Assembly: GCF_013085465.1 (NCBI RefSeq)
Contig: NZ_CP049838.1
Location: 6,262,001 to 6,326,000, forward strand
DNA length: 64,000 nt
From: Streptomyces asoensis
Lineage (GTDB): Bacteria; Actinomycetota; Actinomycetes; Streptomycetales; Streptomycetaceae
Reading direction: 5' to 3'
The notes beneath the pieces were generated by a model, which saw only the letters and a list, made by a program, of their open reading frames with translations, was not told the origin of the DNA and did not search any database. How positions within the stretch are numbered: position 1 is the stretch's first letter; the number at the start of each line of letters is the position of its first letter. This document shows, one piece after another, positions 25,711-33,832 of the stretch. Both the position numbers and the translations under genes were made by a program.

Positions 25711-26076
25711 CCGCGACCTCAGCCTTCGGCCTTGTGCAGGCCAGAGGGCAGGCGGGTGTCCTTGAGGTCTGTGAACGCAGCTTGATGATCCACGTCTGCG
25801 GATTGCCGGTTCCACCGTTCTTCAGTACCTAAGACCTATTTGTCCGTGGCTTCCGGCGCCGGAGCGATACCCGTCGGGCAGGAAGCCCCAGTGGGTTTTG
25901 GACGGGTCAATTGGCTGACGGTCGTCCCACCAGGCTTGTCGTGGAATGTTCCCCACGTCCGGCCGGCCTGTGCGGCAGATTGTACGGCGAACTTCTATGG
26001 CCGTCGTCCCGTCTTTGGATTTCGCTTTTCCTGTGAAGAGAAGTCGATTAAACGAGTATGCTCCGAGCGGGTGGCG
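25711..26076. other. non-coding stretch holding msrA 3'-end copy 1
   Basis: Between two hypothetical genes. It contains the msrA-derived repeat at 25836-25927 and otherwise lower-GC sequence than the flanks, with no convincing gene or hairpin. Confidence 0.6.
25836..25927 (-). repeat. msrA 3'-end copy 1 (direct repeat, possible att remnant)
   Basis: Read on the minus strand, this segment still encodes GASCPTGIAPAPEATDK then a stop, against [21 protein letters not shown] in intact msrA. Nucleotide identity in the first ~54 bp is about 78% by hand count. It lies 3.2 kb from the real msrA end in the same orientation. Upstream of NWG-GAS the frame is lost. Confidence 0.85.
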
Positions 26077-26661
26077 CTACAGCGTGCCCAAAGCTTCGGT
26101 TGCGGCGCGAAGGAACCTTTGCCGTACAGGTGGAACGTCGATCGCCCCGTCCCAAGATCCTCGGTAGAGCATCTCTTCGGCTATCTTTGTCATCTGATCC
26201 CTCAGTTGCGGATCGTTTGTTTCGCGCATTCGGGTATTGAGTGCGTAGAACTCGGCTCGGAGTTCATCCGGGAAAGCCATGGCGGTCAGCTCGATAAAGG
26301 CCTGGCTGGTGACTTCTTGCACACTTTCCGGACCTGTGATCTGGATAGCGAAAGCGGCTGTACCAAGGCGTCCGTGAAGTTCCTGTACGTTACGCCAATT
26401 TTCGTATTTCGGTGGCCGTTCAATATGGAATCTTCCGCGAGCCAAAGTGTATTCGTCCCAGGTTCTGAGGAACTCTTCGTATGCTGTGGCGCGCTGGTTT
26501 CGCACCCATTGTGCACGCTCTGCTTGCGCTTGGTGATTTACTTGCTGTAGTAGGGCGACGGTGTTCTTCTCTGCTGCGATCTTCGCTCCGATGATCGCAG
26601 CGATTCCACCAAGTGCGGCACCCACCGCGCCCGCTGCTACAGCTGCCACGCCTGCGTCCAT
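26077..26661 (-). CDS. hypothetical membrane-anchored coiled-coil protein, atypical composition
   Basis: A 194-residue protein with one N-terminal hydrophobic helix (about 1-28, Gly/Ala-rich) followed by a long helical, charged region with Gln and Glu, probably partly coiled coil. No family is assigned. Codon use is clearly less GC-biased than its neighbours, with many A- or T-ending codons, which suggests recent acquisition. A GGAGAG site precedes the chosen ATG; the longer frame upstream is Pro/Arg-rich and unlikely. It lies between msrA 3'-end copies 1 and 2, so it may be cargo of an inserted element. Confidence 0.65.
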   Translation of the reverse strand: MDAGVAAVAAGAVGAALGGIAAIIGAKIAAEKNTVALLQQVNHQAQAERAQWVRNQRATAYEEFLRTWDEYTLARGRFHIERPPKYENWRNVQELHGRLGTAAFAIQITGPESVQEVTSQAFIELTAMAFPDELRAEFYALNTRMRETNDPQLRDQMTKIAEEMLYRGSWDGAIDVPPVRQRFLRAATEALGTL

Positions 26662-26773
26662 GGGGTCATGCTCTCCATTCAAGATGCCCGGCAAGCCTGG
26701 GATCTTGAACGGCGCCCGTGCCACCTTTTTGCTGTATCCGCGGCGTGGGGAGCCCGGCGTTCGGGACAGCTCC

Positions 26774-27076
26774 ATGGGCGGTCCGTTGCTCTGGTCGGCC
26801 GCGCCCCGTGAGGATGAGCGCGAAGACGACTTCTACGGCCCGCCTCGAAGCCGGCTTGGACTCAGCGCCCGGACTGGCCGCATTGCGGCCAGGGCCACCG
26901 CATGGAGCACCTGTTCAGCATCACAGCGGAGCCAGCCTGTGGACATTGGCTCCCGCTGGACGAGCACGAATCCGGAACGACACAAACCGAAGGGGGACGC
27001 TCCAGTGGTCCAGGACGTCTTGGACACCATTGGGCTCGGGGACGCAGGGGGCTTCCATGTTCACCTACTGAGGTGA
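26774..27076 (+). pseudogene. decayed DUF1963-like gene (frameshifted)
   Basis: Reading all three plus frames together gives fragments typical of DUF1963 (YwqG-like) proteins: SSMGGPLLWSA at the start in one frame, DWPHCGQGHRMEHLFSI and CGHWLPLDE in a second, then VLDTIGLGDAGGFHVHLLR-stop back in the first. No single frame covers them, so at least two frameshifts are needed. The family assignment is from memory of its GGxPLLP and RMEHLLxI signatures. The rest of the 505-bp gap (26662-27167) holds a partial copy of the repeat flank at 27072-27115 and nothing else recognised. Confidence 0.45.
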
Positions 27077-27167
27077 CCCCCGTCCCGGCGAACCTGCGGT
27101 GCCATGTGACCCGTTGAACGCGGCGATGGCGTACGGGGACGGCCGCAGTGGTCCTTCTGCGAGCGGT

Positions 27168-27605
27168 CTACCTCTCGATCGGGAAGCGGTAGACCGTTGA
27201 GTCCCGGGCCTGGAAGCCTAGGCGTTCGTAGAGCCGGTTCGCTGCTGTTCTGTCCGGCCGAGAGGTGAGGTCAACTGTCCGGGTACCTGCCTGCCGGGCA
27301 ATTCCAAGGGCCTCTTCGATGAGGAGGCCTGCGAGTCCCTGGCCCCGGGCGTCGTTGTCCACGACGACGTCTTCGACACGCGCCCGCAGGCCGGACGGCA
27401 GTGGCAACAGCACCAGAGTCAGGGTGCCGACGATCCGCTCGGATGTCCGGGCGATCAGCACGGTGTTCGCGTCGCAGGACACCATCCGGTCGACCGCTTG
27501 GTAGTCGAGGGGCTTCGCCGTCGAAGACAGTTGCGGCAGCAGCCGGCTGAAGGCATCGACTAGTTCCTGACTTGCTTCCCGGGCGATCTCCACGCGGACG
27601 TCCAT
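27168..27605 (-). CDS. GNAT-family N-acetyltransferase
   Basis: A 145-residue single-domain GNAT enzyme that transfers acetyl from acetyl-CoA to an amine. The acetyl-CoA loop is RGQGLAGLLIEEAL, preceded by the VEDVVVDNDA strand and followed by the AANRLYERLGF motif. The N-terminus (MDVRVEIAREASQELVDAF) is a normal family start. An open frame continues upstream through msrA 3'-end copy 2 as an artefact, so I start at 27605. It lies between repeat copies 1 and 2 and may be island cargo. The substrate is unknown. Confidence 0.88.
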   Translation of the reverse strand: MDVRVEIAREASQELVDAFSRLLPQLSSTAKPLDYQAVDRMVSCDANTVLIARTSERIVGTLTLVLLPLPSGLRARVEDVVVDNDARGQGLAGLLIEEALGIARQAGTRTVDLTSRPDRTAANRLYERLGFQARDSTVYRFPIER

Positions 27606-27651
27606 GGCGTGAGGCTGTCCATCGCCCGGCACTGAGAGCACCTTGCGCGGA

Positions 27652-27745
27652 CTACCCTTCCGGGGCTTCCGGGGCGGGCGCGATGCCCGTCGGGCAAGAC
27701 GCCCCCAGTTCGCCTCGAACGGGTCACTTGGCTTGACCCCCGTCC
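27652..27745 (-). repeat. msrA 3'-end copy 2 (direct repeat, possible att remnant)
   Basis: About 80% identical by hand count to the last 95 bp of msrA (29004-29098), same orientation. It decodes to PFEANWG in one frame and, after a one-base loss in the G run, ASCPTGIAPAPEAPEG-stop in the next, against [23 protein letters not shown] in MsrA. It lies between the GNAT gene and the AI-2E transporter gene. Confidence 0.9.
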
Positions 27746-27783
27746 GGCGAGCCTGTGCGGCTGCGTGCCCCACAGGGAGTTGC

Positions 27784-28893
27784 TCAACGGACGGCGGCGC
27801 CCGCGTCCGACGCGTCGGGCCCCGGAGGTGACGGTTCTCGTAGCTGCTCGCGCACGTAGTTCCAGACCACCGCGATCAGCGCGGCGATCGGTACTGCGAG
27901 CAGACTGCCCACGATGCCGGCCAGACTGCCGCCCAACGTCACCGCCAGCAGGATCACTGCCGCGTGGAGGCCGAGCCCACGACTTTGGATCATGGGCTGG
28001 AACACGTTGCCCTCGAGCTGCTGCACCACGACGATGATGGCCAGCACGATCAGCGCGTCCGTCAGGCCGTTGGAGACCAGCGCGATGAGAACCGCGACGA
28101 GGCCGGCGAACAGGGCACCGATGATCGGCACGAACGCGGAGACGAAGGTCAGCACCGCCAGCGGGAGCACCAGCGGTACCCCCACGATCCACAGGCCCAG
28201 GCCGATCAGGACGGCGTCGAGCAGGCCGACAGCCGCCTGGGAACGCACGAAAGCTCCCAGGGTGTCCCAGCTGCGCGCGGCCACGGCCGGGATGTCGGTG
28301 GCGAGCCGACCGGGCAGCTGACGGGCGAGCCACGGCAGGAACCGCGGGCCGTCCTTGAGGAAGAAGAACATCAGGAAGAGGGCCAGGACGGCGGTGACCA
28401 AGCCGTTCACCACGGTGCTCACTCCCGTGACGACAGCGCCGACCATGCTGCCGAGGCCGTCCTGTGCGCGGGAGACCGCGGTGTCGAAGGCCTTGTTGAT
28501 CTGGGCGTCACCGATGTTCAACGGCGGCCCGGCGGCCCACTCGCGCAACTTCTGGATGCCTTCGACCACGCCGTCGGTCAGCTCGCCGGACTGGGATGCC
28601 ACCGGTACCGCGATCAGCGCCACGACGCCGATGGCGACCAGGAGGAACAGCACCGTCACGGTCGATGCGGCGAGGGCGGGTTTCCACCCGCGACGAAGCA
28701 GGAAACGGGTCGGCGGCCAGGTCAGTGTGGTCAGAAGCAGGCCGACCACGAGCGGCCAGACGACCGACCACATCCGGCCCAGGATCCACAAAGTCACCGC
28801 GAGCATCAGGAATATGAGCAGCAACTCGGCGGAGGCACGCGCCGATGTGCGGAGCGCGGCGCGTGCTCTTGTGGAACTCAACGTGGCAGTCAC
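27784..28893 (-). CDS. AI-2E family transporter (PerM/YdiK-like)
   Basis: A 369-residue membrane protein with about eight hydrophobic helices in the PerM layout: three or four N-terminal helices, a polar loop near residues 105-150 and a C-terminal block. Family features are FLMFFFLKDGPRFLPWL, the VPLVLPLAVLTFVSAFVPIIGA segment and QQLEGNVFQPMIQSRGLGL. Members export small molecules or ions; the name reflects one E. coli homologue and does not prove AI-2 transport. It begins with GTG after AGGGTG. The gene sits between intact msrA and repeat copy 2, the position of cargo in an inserted segment. Confidence 0.92.
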   Translation of the reverse strand: MTATLSSTRARAALRTSARASAELLLIFLMLAVTLWILGRMWSVVWPLVVGLLLTTLTWPPTRFLLRRGWKPALAASTVTVLFLLVAIGVVALIAVPVASQSGELTDGVVEGIQKLREWAAGPPLNIGDAQINKAFDTAVSRAQDGLGSMVGAVVTGVSTVVNGLVTAVLALFLMFFFLKDGPRFLPWLARQLPGRLATDIPAVAARSWDTLGAFVRSQAAVGLLDAVLIGLGLWIVGVPLVLPLAVLTFVSAFVPIIGALFAGLVAVLIALVSNGLTDALIVLAIIVVVQQLEGNVFQPMIQSRGLGLHAAVILLAVTLGGSLAGIVGSLLAVPIAALIAVVWNYVREQLREPSPPGPDASDAGAAVR

Positions 28894-29003
28894 GGATGCA
28901 CCCTATTGGTACTCAAGTCACACCGGCATCGCTGTTCACGGTGTGCACGCCGCGGGCGCACGAGAGACGCCGGGTCGAGACAGAGCCCCCGGCGTCGGGC
29001 GGG

Positions 29004-29720
29004 CTACTTGTCCACGGCTTCCGGGGCTGGGACCACGCCCGTCGGACAGGACGCCCCCCAGTTCGTCTCGAACGGGGTACTCAGCTCGACCCCCGTCCCG
29101 CCCACCCCGCAGTAGCCTGCCGGGTTTTTGGCGAGGTACTGCTGGTGGTAGGTCTCGGCTGTGTAGAACGGGCGGTTCGGAGCCGGGAGGATCTCTGTGG
29201 TGATCGGGCCGTAGCCCGAGGTGGTGAGGACCTGCTGGTAGGACGCGCGGGAGGACTCCGCTGTTGTCGCCTGGGCCGGGGAGTGGGTGTAGATCGCGGA
29301 GCGGTACTGGGTGCCGACGTCGTTGCCCTGGCGGAAGCCCTGGGTGGGGTCATGGGATTCCCAGAACGTCTTCAGGAGGCGCTCGTAGGAGACCGCCGCC
29401 GGGTCGAAGACCACGCGGACGACCTCCGTGTGGGCGGTCAGGCCCGAGCAGACCTCCTCGTAGGTGGGGTACTCGGTGTGGCCGCCCTGGTAGCCGACCA
29501 GGGTCGTCCACACACCTGCCGGGAGCTGCCAGAACCTGCGCTCCGCGCCCCAGAAACAGCCCAGGCCGAAGTCGGCGACCTCCAGGCCCTCGGGGTAGGG
29601 GCCGAGGAGCGGATTGCCGAGGACGGTGTGGCGGTCGAGGACGGAGTACACCGGCGCCGGACGGCCTTGCAGAGCCTGCTCGGGCGTCGGGAGCTGGGGC
29701 GTGTGGCTGTGCGGGAACAT
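29004..29720 (-). CDS. msrA: peptide methionine-(S)-S-oxide reductase
   Basis: A 238-residue MsrA that repairs oxidised methionine in proteins. The catalytic Cys is C55 in [13 protein letters not shown], and the [11 protein letters not shown] and [23 protein letters not shown] blocks are intact. The C-terminal tail carries GYCGVGG and NWGASCPTG, the resolving cysteines used with thioredoxin. I chose the ATG at 29720 because GGAG lies 6 nt upstream. Its last ~95 bp occur twice more downstream as direct repeats, suggesting that this 3' end served as an insertion site while the gene stayed whole. Confidence 0.95.
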   Translation of the reverse strand: MFPHSHTPQLPTPEQALQGRPAPVYSVLDRHTVLGNPLLGPYPEGLEVADFGLGCFWGAERRFWQLPAGVWTTLVGYQGGHTEYPTYEEVCSGLTAHTEVVRVVFDPAAVSYERLLKTFWESHDPTQGFRQGNDVGTQYRSAIYTHSPAQATTAESSRASYQQVLTTSGYGPITTEILPAPNRPFYTAETYHQQYLAKNPAGYCGVGGTGVELSTPFETNWGASCPTGVVPAPEAVDK

Positions 29721-29816
29721 GCGGTCTCCAGGGGGCGCTGAGGGTCCGTGCGGATCAACGTGCGCACGGCCCATCGGATTCCGGTCCGCCCCGGCTCCCT
29801 GCGGAACGGCCAGGGG

Positions 29817-30935
29817 TCAGTGCGGCAGTGTTGCCGGGTTGCCGCCGTTCGCCTCGTAGCCCGCCACCGCCAGTGCCCGGTAGACCGCGAACTCACCGGC
29901 CGGGTCGGGGGAGAGGGTCCACGGGAGGGCGCCCACATGGCCGTCCACGTGTATGAGCTGGTTCATCGCCTCCGACCAGCGCTCGGCGCGCACCAGGAAG
30001 AAGATCAGCAGGTGACGGACGTGCGCCAGCATCGGGTCGTCGGGACGGGCCGCGTGCACCGCGAACAGCGCGCCGTGCATCGCCTTCGTCACGACCTCGC
30101 TCTGGTAGAAGCCGCTGACCAGGTTCACCTCGGGGAGGTGCTCGAAGACCGCGAACAGCGGCATGGCCGCGAGGAGGGAGCCCTGGGGGGCTCGCGCGGC
30201 CGCCGCCTCCGCGAACGCGTTCGCCAGTTCGCGCGAGCCGTGCCACTTCTCGCACCAGTAGTGCAGGGCCGCCAGATGCGCCCCCATGTGCGCCGGGGCA
30301 CGGTCCAGGATCTTCAGCCAGAGCTGCTCGAACTCCTTCTGGTCGTACTGGAGACCGCGGGCCACCGACAACTCGACGATGTACGGGATCGGATCACCGG
30401 GGGAGAGCAGCGCCGCCTGACCGCAGGCCTCCTTCGCCTCCTCCATGATGATCCGGAAGTCGTCCGTGCCCCGCGTCGACGTCCGCCACGCCTGCTGCAC
30501 CAGGAACTCGGCGTGCACCGCCGCCCCGCCCGCGTCCTTCGGCGCCTCCGTGCGCCACACCCGCAGCCACTGCCCGCCCGGCGTCTCGCTGACCCCGCCC
30601 GGCCGCTGCTGGAGCTCCAGCGCCGCCGCGCCCGCAAACGCCTGCACACGCTGCCAGCGCAGCTCGCCCGCCGTCTCCGTGCCGGCCAGCAGCTGCTGTG
30701 CGGCCCGGTAGTCCTGCGTGTGCTGCACCACGTCCAGGACGTCCAGCAGGTCCTGGTCGGGGCCCGGCATGCGGATGTCCAGTTCCTCCGTGCGCACGAA
30801 CCCGTAGGTCTCGGGGTCCGCGGCGTCCGGGTGGCCCGCCGGGACCTGCTCGATCATGCCGCGCCTGCGCCGCAGGAACGGCAGCAGCACGAAGCTGACC
30901 ATGAGCAGCGCCATCAGGACGAACAGAATCTCCAT
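29817..30935 (-). CDS. membrane-anchored helical-repeat protein, unknown function
   Basis: A 372-residue protein with one N-terminal transmembrane helix (about 1-20, then RRRR) and a cytoplasmic, alpha-helical body resembling a degenerate TPR-like array (for example FAEAAAARAPQGSLLAAMP). No enzyme motif is visible. It is conserved between msrA and metB in Streptomyces (recall) and lies divergently from metB. A protein-interaction role is inference. Confidence 0.75.
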   Translation of the reverse strand: MEILFVLMALLMVSFVLLPFLRRRRGMIEQVPAGHPDAADPETYGFVRTEELDIRMPGPDQDLLDVLDVVQHTQDYRAAQQLLAGTETAGELRWQRVQAFAGAAALELQQRPGGVSETPGGQWLRVWRTEAPKDAGGAAVHAEFLVQQAWRTSTRGTDDFRIIMEEAKEACGQAALLSPGDPIPYIVELSVARGLQYDQKEFEQLWLKILDRAPAHMGAHLAALHYWCEKWHGSRELANAFAEAAAARAPQGSLLAAMPLFAVFEHLPEVNLVSGFYQSEVVTKAMHGALFAVHAARPDDPMLAHVRHLLIFFLVRAERWSEAMNQLIHVDGHVGALPWTLSPDPAGEFAVYRALAVAGYEANGGNPATLPH

Positions 30936-31089
30936 GTCTCAAGCGAACCAGACCGCGCCGACAATTGGCCAACCCACCCCCGCGCCTGTGGAAAAAGGTC
31001 CCGGGGAGGGCCGTCCGCCGCCGTCCGTCCACGCCTGTGTACTGCCGCCGTCCCGCAGCAGGCCCGCGAGCGGACTACGCTCGGTGCTC

Positions 31090-32244
31090 ATGAGCGACAG
31101 GCACATCAGTCAGCACTTCGAGACCCTCGCGATCCACGCGGGCAACACCGCCGATCCCCTCACCGGCGCGGTGGTCCCGCCGATCTACCAGGTCTCGACC
31201 TACAAGCAGGACGGCGTCGGCGGTCTGCGCGGCGGCTACGAGTACAGCCGCAGCGCCAACCCGACCAGGACCGCCCTGGAGGAGAACCTCGCCGCCCTCG
31301 AGGGCGGCCGCCGAGGTCTCGCGTTCGCTTCCGGACTGGCGGCCGAGGACTGCCTGTTGCGTACGCTGCTCAGCCCCGGTGACCACGTGGTGATCCCGAA
31401 CGACGCCTACGGCGGCACGTTCCGGCTCTTCGCGAAGGTCGTCGCCCGCTGGGGTGTGGAGTGGTCGGTAGCCGACACGAGCGACGCCGCCGCCGTGCGG
31501 GCCGCGATCACCCCGAAGACCAAGGCCGTGTGGGTGGAGACCCCGTCCAACCCGCTCCTCGGCATCACCGACATCGCCGCCGTCGCCCAGGTCGCCCGGG
31601 AGGCGGGCGCCCGGCTCGTCGTCGACAACACCTTCGCCACGCCGTACCTTCAGCAGCCCCTGTCGCTCGGCGCGGACGTCGTGGTGCACTCCCTGACCAA
31701 GTACATGGGCGGTCACTCGGACGTCGTCGGCGGCGCGCTGATCACCGGCGACGCGGAGCTGGGCGAGGAGCTGGCGTACCACCAGAACGCGATGGGCGCG
31801 GTCGCCGGGCCCTTCGACTCCTGGCTGGTGCTGCGCGGCGCCAAGACGCTGTCGGTGCGCATGGACCGGCACAGCGAGAACGCCACCAAGGTCGCCGACA
31901 TGCTGACACGGCACGCGCGCGTGACGAACGTGCTGTACCCGGGTCTGCCGGACCACCCCGGTCACGAGGTCGCGGCCAAGCAGATGCGGGCGTTCGGCGG
32001 CATGGTCTCCTTCCAGGTCGCCGGTGGCGAGGAGGCGGCCGTCGAGGTGTGCAACCGCGCCAAGGTGTTCACCCTCGGCGAGTCGCTGGGCGGCGTCGAG
32101 TCCCTCATCGAGCACCCGGGGCGCATGACGCACGCGTCCGTGGTCGGTTCGGCGCTGGAGGTCCCCGGTGACCTCGTCCGGCTCTCCGTCGGCATCGAGA
32201 ACATCGACGATCTTCTCGCCGACCTTCAGCAGGCTCTCGGCTAG
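31090..32244 (+). CDS. metB: cystathionine gamma-synthase (or gamma-lyase)
   Basis: A 384-residue PLP enzyme of the Cys/Met metabolism family. It condenses an O-acyl-homoserine with cysteine to cystathionine, or cleaves cystathionine. The PLP lysine is K204 in HSLTKYMGGHSDVVGG. Other landmarks are YEYSRSANPTRTALEENLAALEGG, DNTFATPYLQQP and the C-terminal SLGGVESLIEHPGRMTHAS. I chose the ATG at 31090 because TACGCT (31076-31081) lies 8 nt upstream. Family members that make or break cystathionine are hard to separate by sequence. Actinobacterial enzymes of this subgroup are annotated as gamma-synthase. Confidence 0.9.
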   Translation: MSDRHISQHFETLAIHAGNTADPLTGAVVPPIYQVSTYKQDGVGGLRGGYEYSRSANPTRTALEENLAALEGGRRGLAFASGLAAEDCLLRTLLSPGDHVVIPNDAYGGTFRLFAKVVARWGVEWSVADTSDAAAVRAAITPKTKAVWVETPSNPLLGITDIAAVAQVAREAGARLVVDNTFATPYLQQPLSLGADVVVHSLTKYMGGHSDVVGGALITGDAELGEELAYHQNAMGAVAGPFDSWLVLRGAKTLSVRMDRHSENATKVADMLTRHARVTNVLYPGLPDHPGHEVAAKQMRAFGGMVSFQVAGGEEAAVEVCNRAKVFTLGESLGGVESLIEHPGRMTHASVVGSALEVPGDLVRLSVGIENIDDLLADLQQALG

Positions 32245-32268
32245 ACAGCCGTCAGCCGGCCTTCGGGG

Positions 32269-32517
32269 TCACCAGCCGGTCAGCGGTGGAGTCGTCTGCG
32301 ACGGCGGCTCCACCCACGGCTGGGCCACCACCGCCCAGACCGTGAACGCCACCGTGGCCGCGAACAGCAGCAGCCACAGCAGCCGCCGGGCGATCGTCCG
32401 GCGGCGCAGTATTCGGCCGCCCCGGCGTACGACGTCCGCGTGGAGTTCCCTCGGCACGTGCGGCGCGGTCCGCTCCATGATCTGCCGTACGGCGGCCTCC
32501 CGCTCGGGCCGGTTCAC
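32269..32517 (-). CDS. small single-pass membrane protein, partner of sigma-like gene
   Basis: An 82-residue protein with a charged cytoplasmic N-terminus (RPEREAAVRQIMERT), an Arg-rich stretch (RRGGRILRRRTIARR) and one transmembrane helix (about 44-63), ending in a short Pro/Thr-rich extracytoplasmic tail. The GTG start overlaps the stop of the upstream sigma-factor-like gene as GTGA, so the two are translationally coupled. Size, topology and position suggest an anti-sigma-type partner, but no anti-sigma motif is visible. Confidence 0.75.
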   Translation of the reverse strand: MNRPEREAAVRQIMERTAPHVPRELHADVVRRGGRILRRRTIARRLLWLLLFAATVAFTVWAVVAQPWVEPPSQTTPPLTGW

Positions 32518-33026
32518 GACGCCGCCGCCTTCGCCCGGTGCACCGCGGGCGCCGGGCCCCGGGGCGGATGCAGAAGCGTCGCCGTCGCCCGGTCGCAGAC
32601 CGTGCGGATCCGTTCCGTCGGCAGGCCGAGCAGGGCCGCCACCTGTTCCTCGGCGACACCTTCGTAGAGCCTGAGGACCAGGACGAGGCGCTCCTGGGGG
32701 CTGAGCCGTGCCAGCGGGCCCACGGCGGGGAGCGGCCGACCGCGGCCGAGGGGCAGCGCCGCGTACCGGTGCCAGGCGCCGAGGGCGAAGCGGGTGGCCA
32801 GGTACTCGCGGGCCCGGTTGTAGGGGTCCTCGCCGTGCAGCCGGTCCCAGGACGCGTACGTGTGCGCGAGGGCGAACGTCAGCAGGCGCCGCGCGCGCGG
32901 GTTGTCGGCCGGGGCCTCCGCCGTGAGCAGCGTGGCGGCGTGCAGCAACCGCCCGCCCGCTCCGGCGACGAACGCCTCGAACTCCCGTGCCCGGCGGGCT
33001 TCCTGGGCCGCACGCCTCTCTCGCAC
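32514..33026 (-). CDS. sigma factor-like helix-turn-helix protein
   Basis: A 170-residue protein like the SigE-type ECF group. The N-terminal part (about 10-90) resembles a divergent region 2. The C-terminal region 4 helix-turn-helix is LSPQERLVLVLRLYEGVAEEQVAALLGLPTERI (seen by its ends LSPQERLVLVLRLYE and GLPTERI). A GGGAGG site precedes the GTG start. Whether region 2 is intact enough for true promoter melting is unclear. It is coupled to a small membrane protein. Confidence 0.8.
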   Translation of the reverse strand: MRERRAAQEARRAREFEAFVAGAGGRLLHAATLLTAEAPADNPRARRLLTFALAHTYASWDRLHGEDPYNRAREYLATRFALGAWHRYAALPLGRGRPLPAVGPLARLSPQERLVLVLRLYEGVAEEQVAALLGLPTERIRTVCDRATATLLHPPRGPAPAVHRAKAAAS

Positions 33027-33159
33027 ACCGAGCCTCCCGCCTGACGGCGTCCCCCTGGAGGGCCATACGCCCCGGTCTCATATGAGGCCAGGGGTGGGCT
33101 TTCGGTCAAGAGCCGCGCACGGCCGCCGGAAAGTCGCCGCACGCGCGCGTGCGACCGGT

Positions 33160-33687
33160 TCAGGAAGCGGCCGACGACGGCTCCGCGCCCGGTACGCCCT
33201 GGGCCGCCATCCGGGAGGACAGCGCGGTGTTGAAGCGGGTGAGGAGATCGCAGAACGTCTCGCGCTCCTCCGGCGCCCAGTCGTCCGTCAACTCGGCCAT
33301 CAACTGACGCCGGGACGACCGTACTTCCTCCAGCCGGGACTGCCCGCGCGGGGACAGCTGGAGCACCACGGCCCGTCCGTCCTCGGGGTGCGAGGTCCGC
33401 TTGACCAGGCCGGTGTCGACGAGCGGAGCCACCTGCCGGGTGACGGTGGACGAGTCGATGCCCATGCTCGCGGCGAGCGCCTTGACGCCCATCGGGCCTT
33501 CCTTGTCGAGGCGGTTGAGCAGCAGGTACGCGGCGCGGTCCATGGAGTTGCGCACCTGCCCGACGCCGCCGAGCCGGGTCTGTTCGGCACGGCGGGCGAA
33601 CACCGCGACCTCGTGCTGCAAGGTGTCGAGAAGACCGGTGTCACCGACGGTCGTCATGTCCATCGACATTTCAGGTGTTGTGGGCAT
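33160..33687 (-). CDS. MarR-family transcriptional regulator
   Basis: A 175-residue winged-helix regulator. The DNA-binding region is GVKALAASMGIDSSTVTRQVAPLVDTGLVKRTSHPEDGRA (about residues 70-107), with the wing DGRAVVLQLSPRG typical of MarR. Members sense phenolics or oxidants and usually repress neighbouring genes. It is divergent from ilvA with a 145-bp shared upstream region. ATG codons at residues 8 and 11 are alternative starts. Its target is unknown. Confidence 0.9.
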   Translation of the reverse strand: MPTTPEMSMDMTTVGDTGLLDTLQHEVAVFARRAEQTRLGGVGQVRNSMDRAAYLLLNRLDKEGPMGVKALAASMGIDSSTVTRQVAPLVDTGLVKRTSHPEDGRAVVLQLSPRGQSRLEEVRSSRRQLMAELTDDWAPEERETFCDLLTRFNTALSSRMAAQGVPGAEPSSAAS

Positions 33688-33832
33688 GGCCGGGGGCTCA
33701 CTTCATGAAGGGGCTGCTGGAATGGGGGACAGAGTACGCGGCTGGAAGGCGGGTCGTACCGACGCTGCGGAAACCGGTCTCGGAGGTTGGTCACAGCGGT
33801 CGTGGCCGCCTGTGAACTGCGATGCTGGAGTC

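Noticed and set aside
27606..27773. N-terminal extension of the GNAT enzyme
   Set aside because: The extension is the out-of-frame translation of msrA 3'-end copy 2; the GNAT fold begins at the ATG at 27605.
27784..28893. quorum-sensing AI-2 exporter
   Set aside because: Family membership does not show AI-2 transport and no luxS is in the window.
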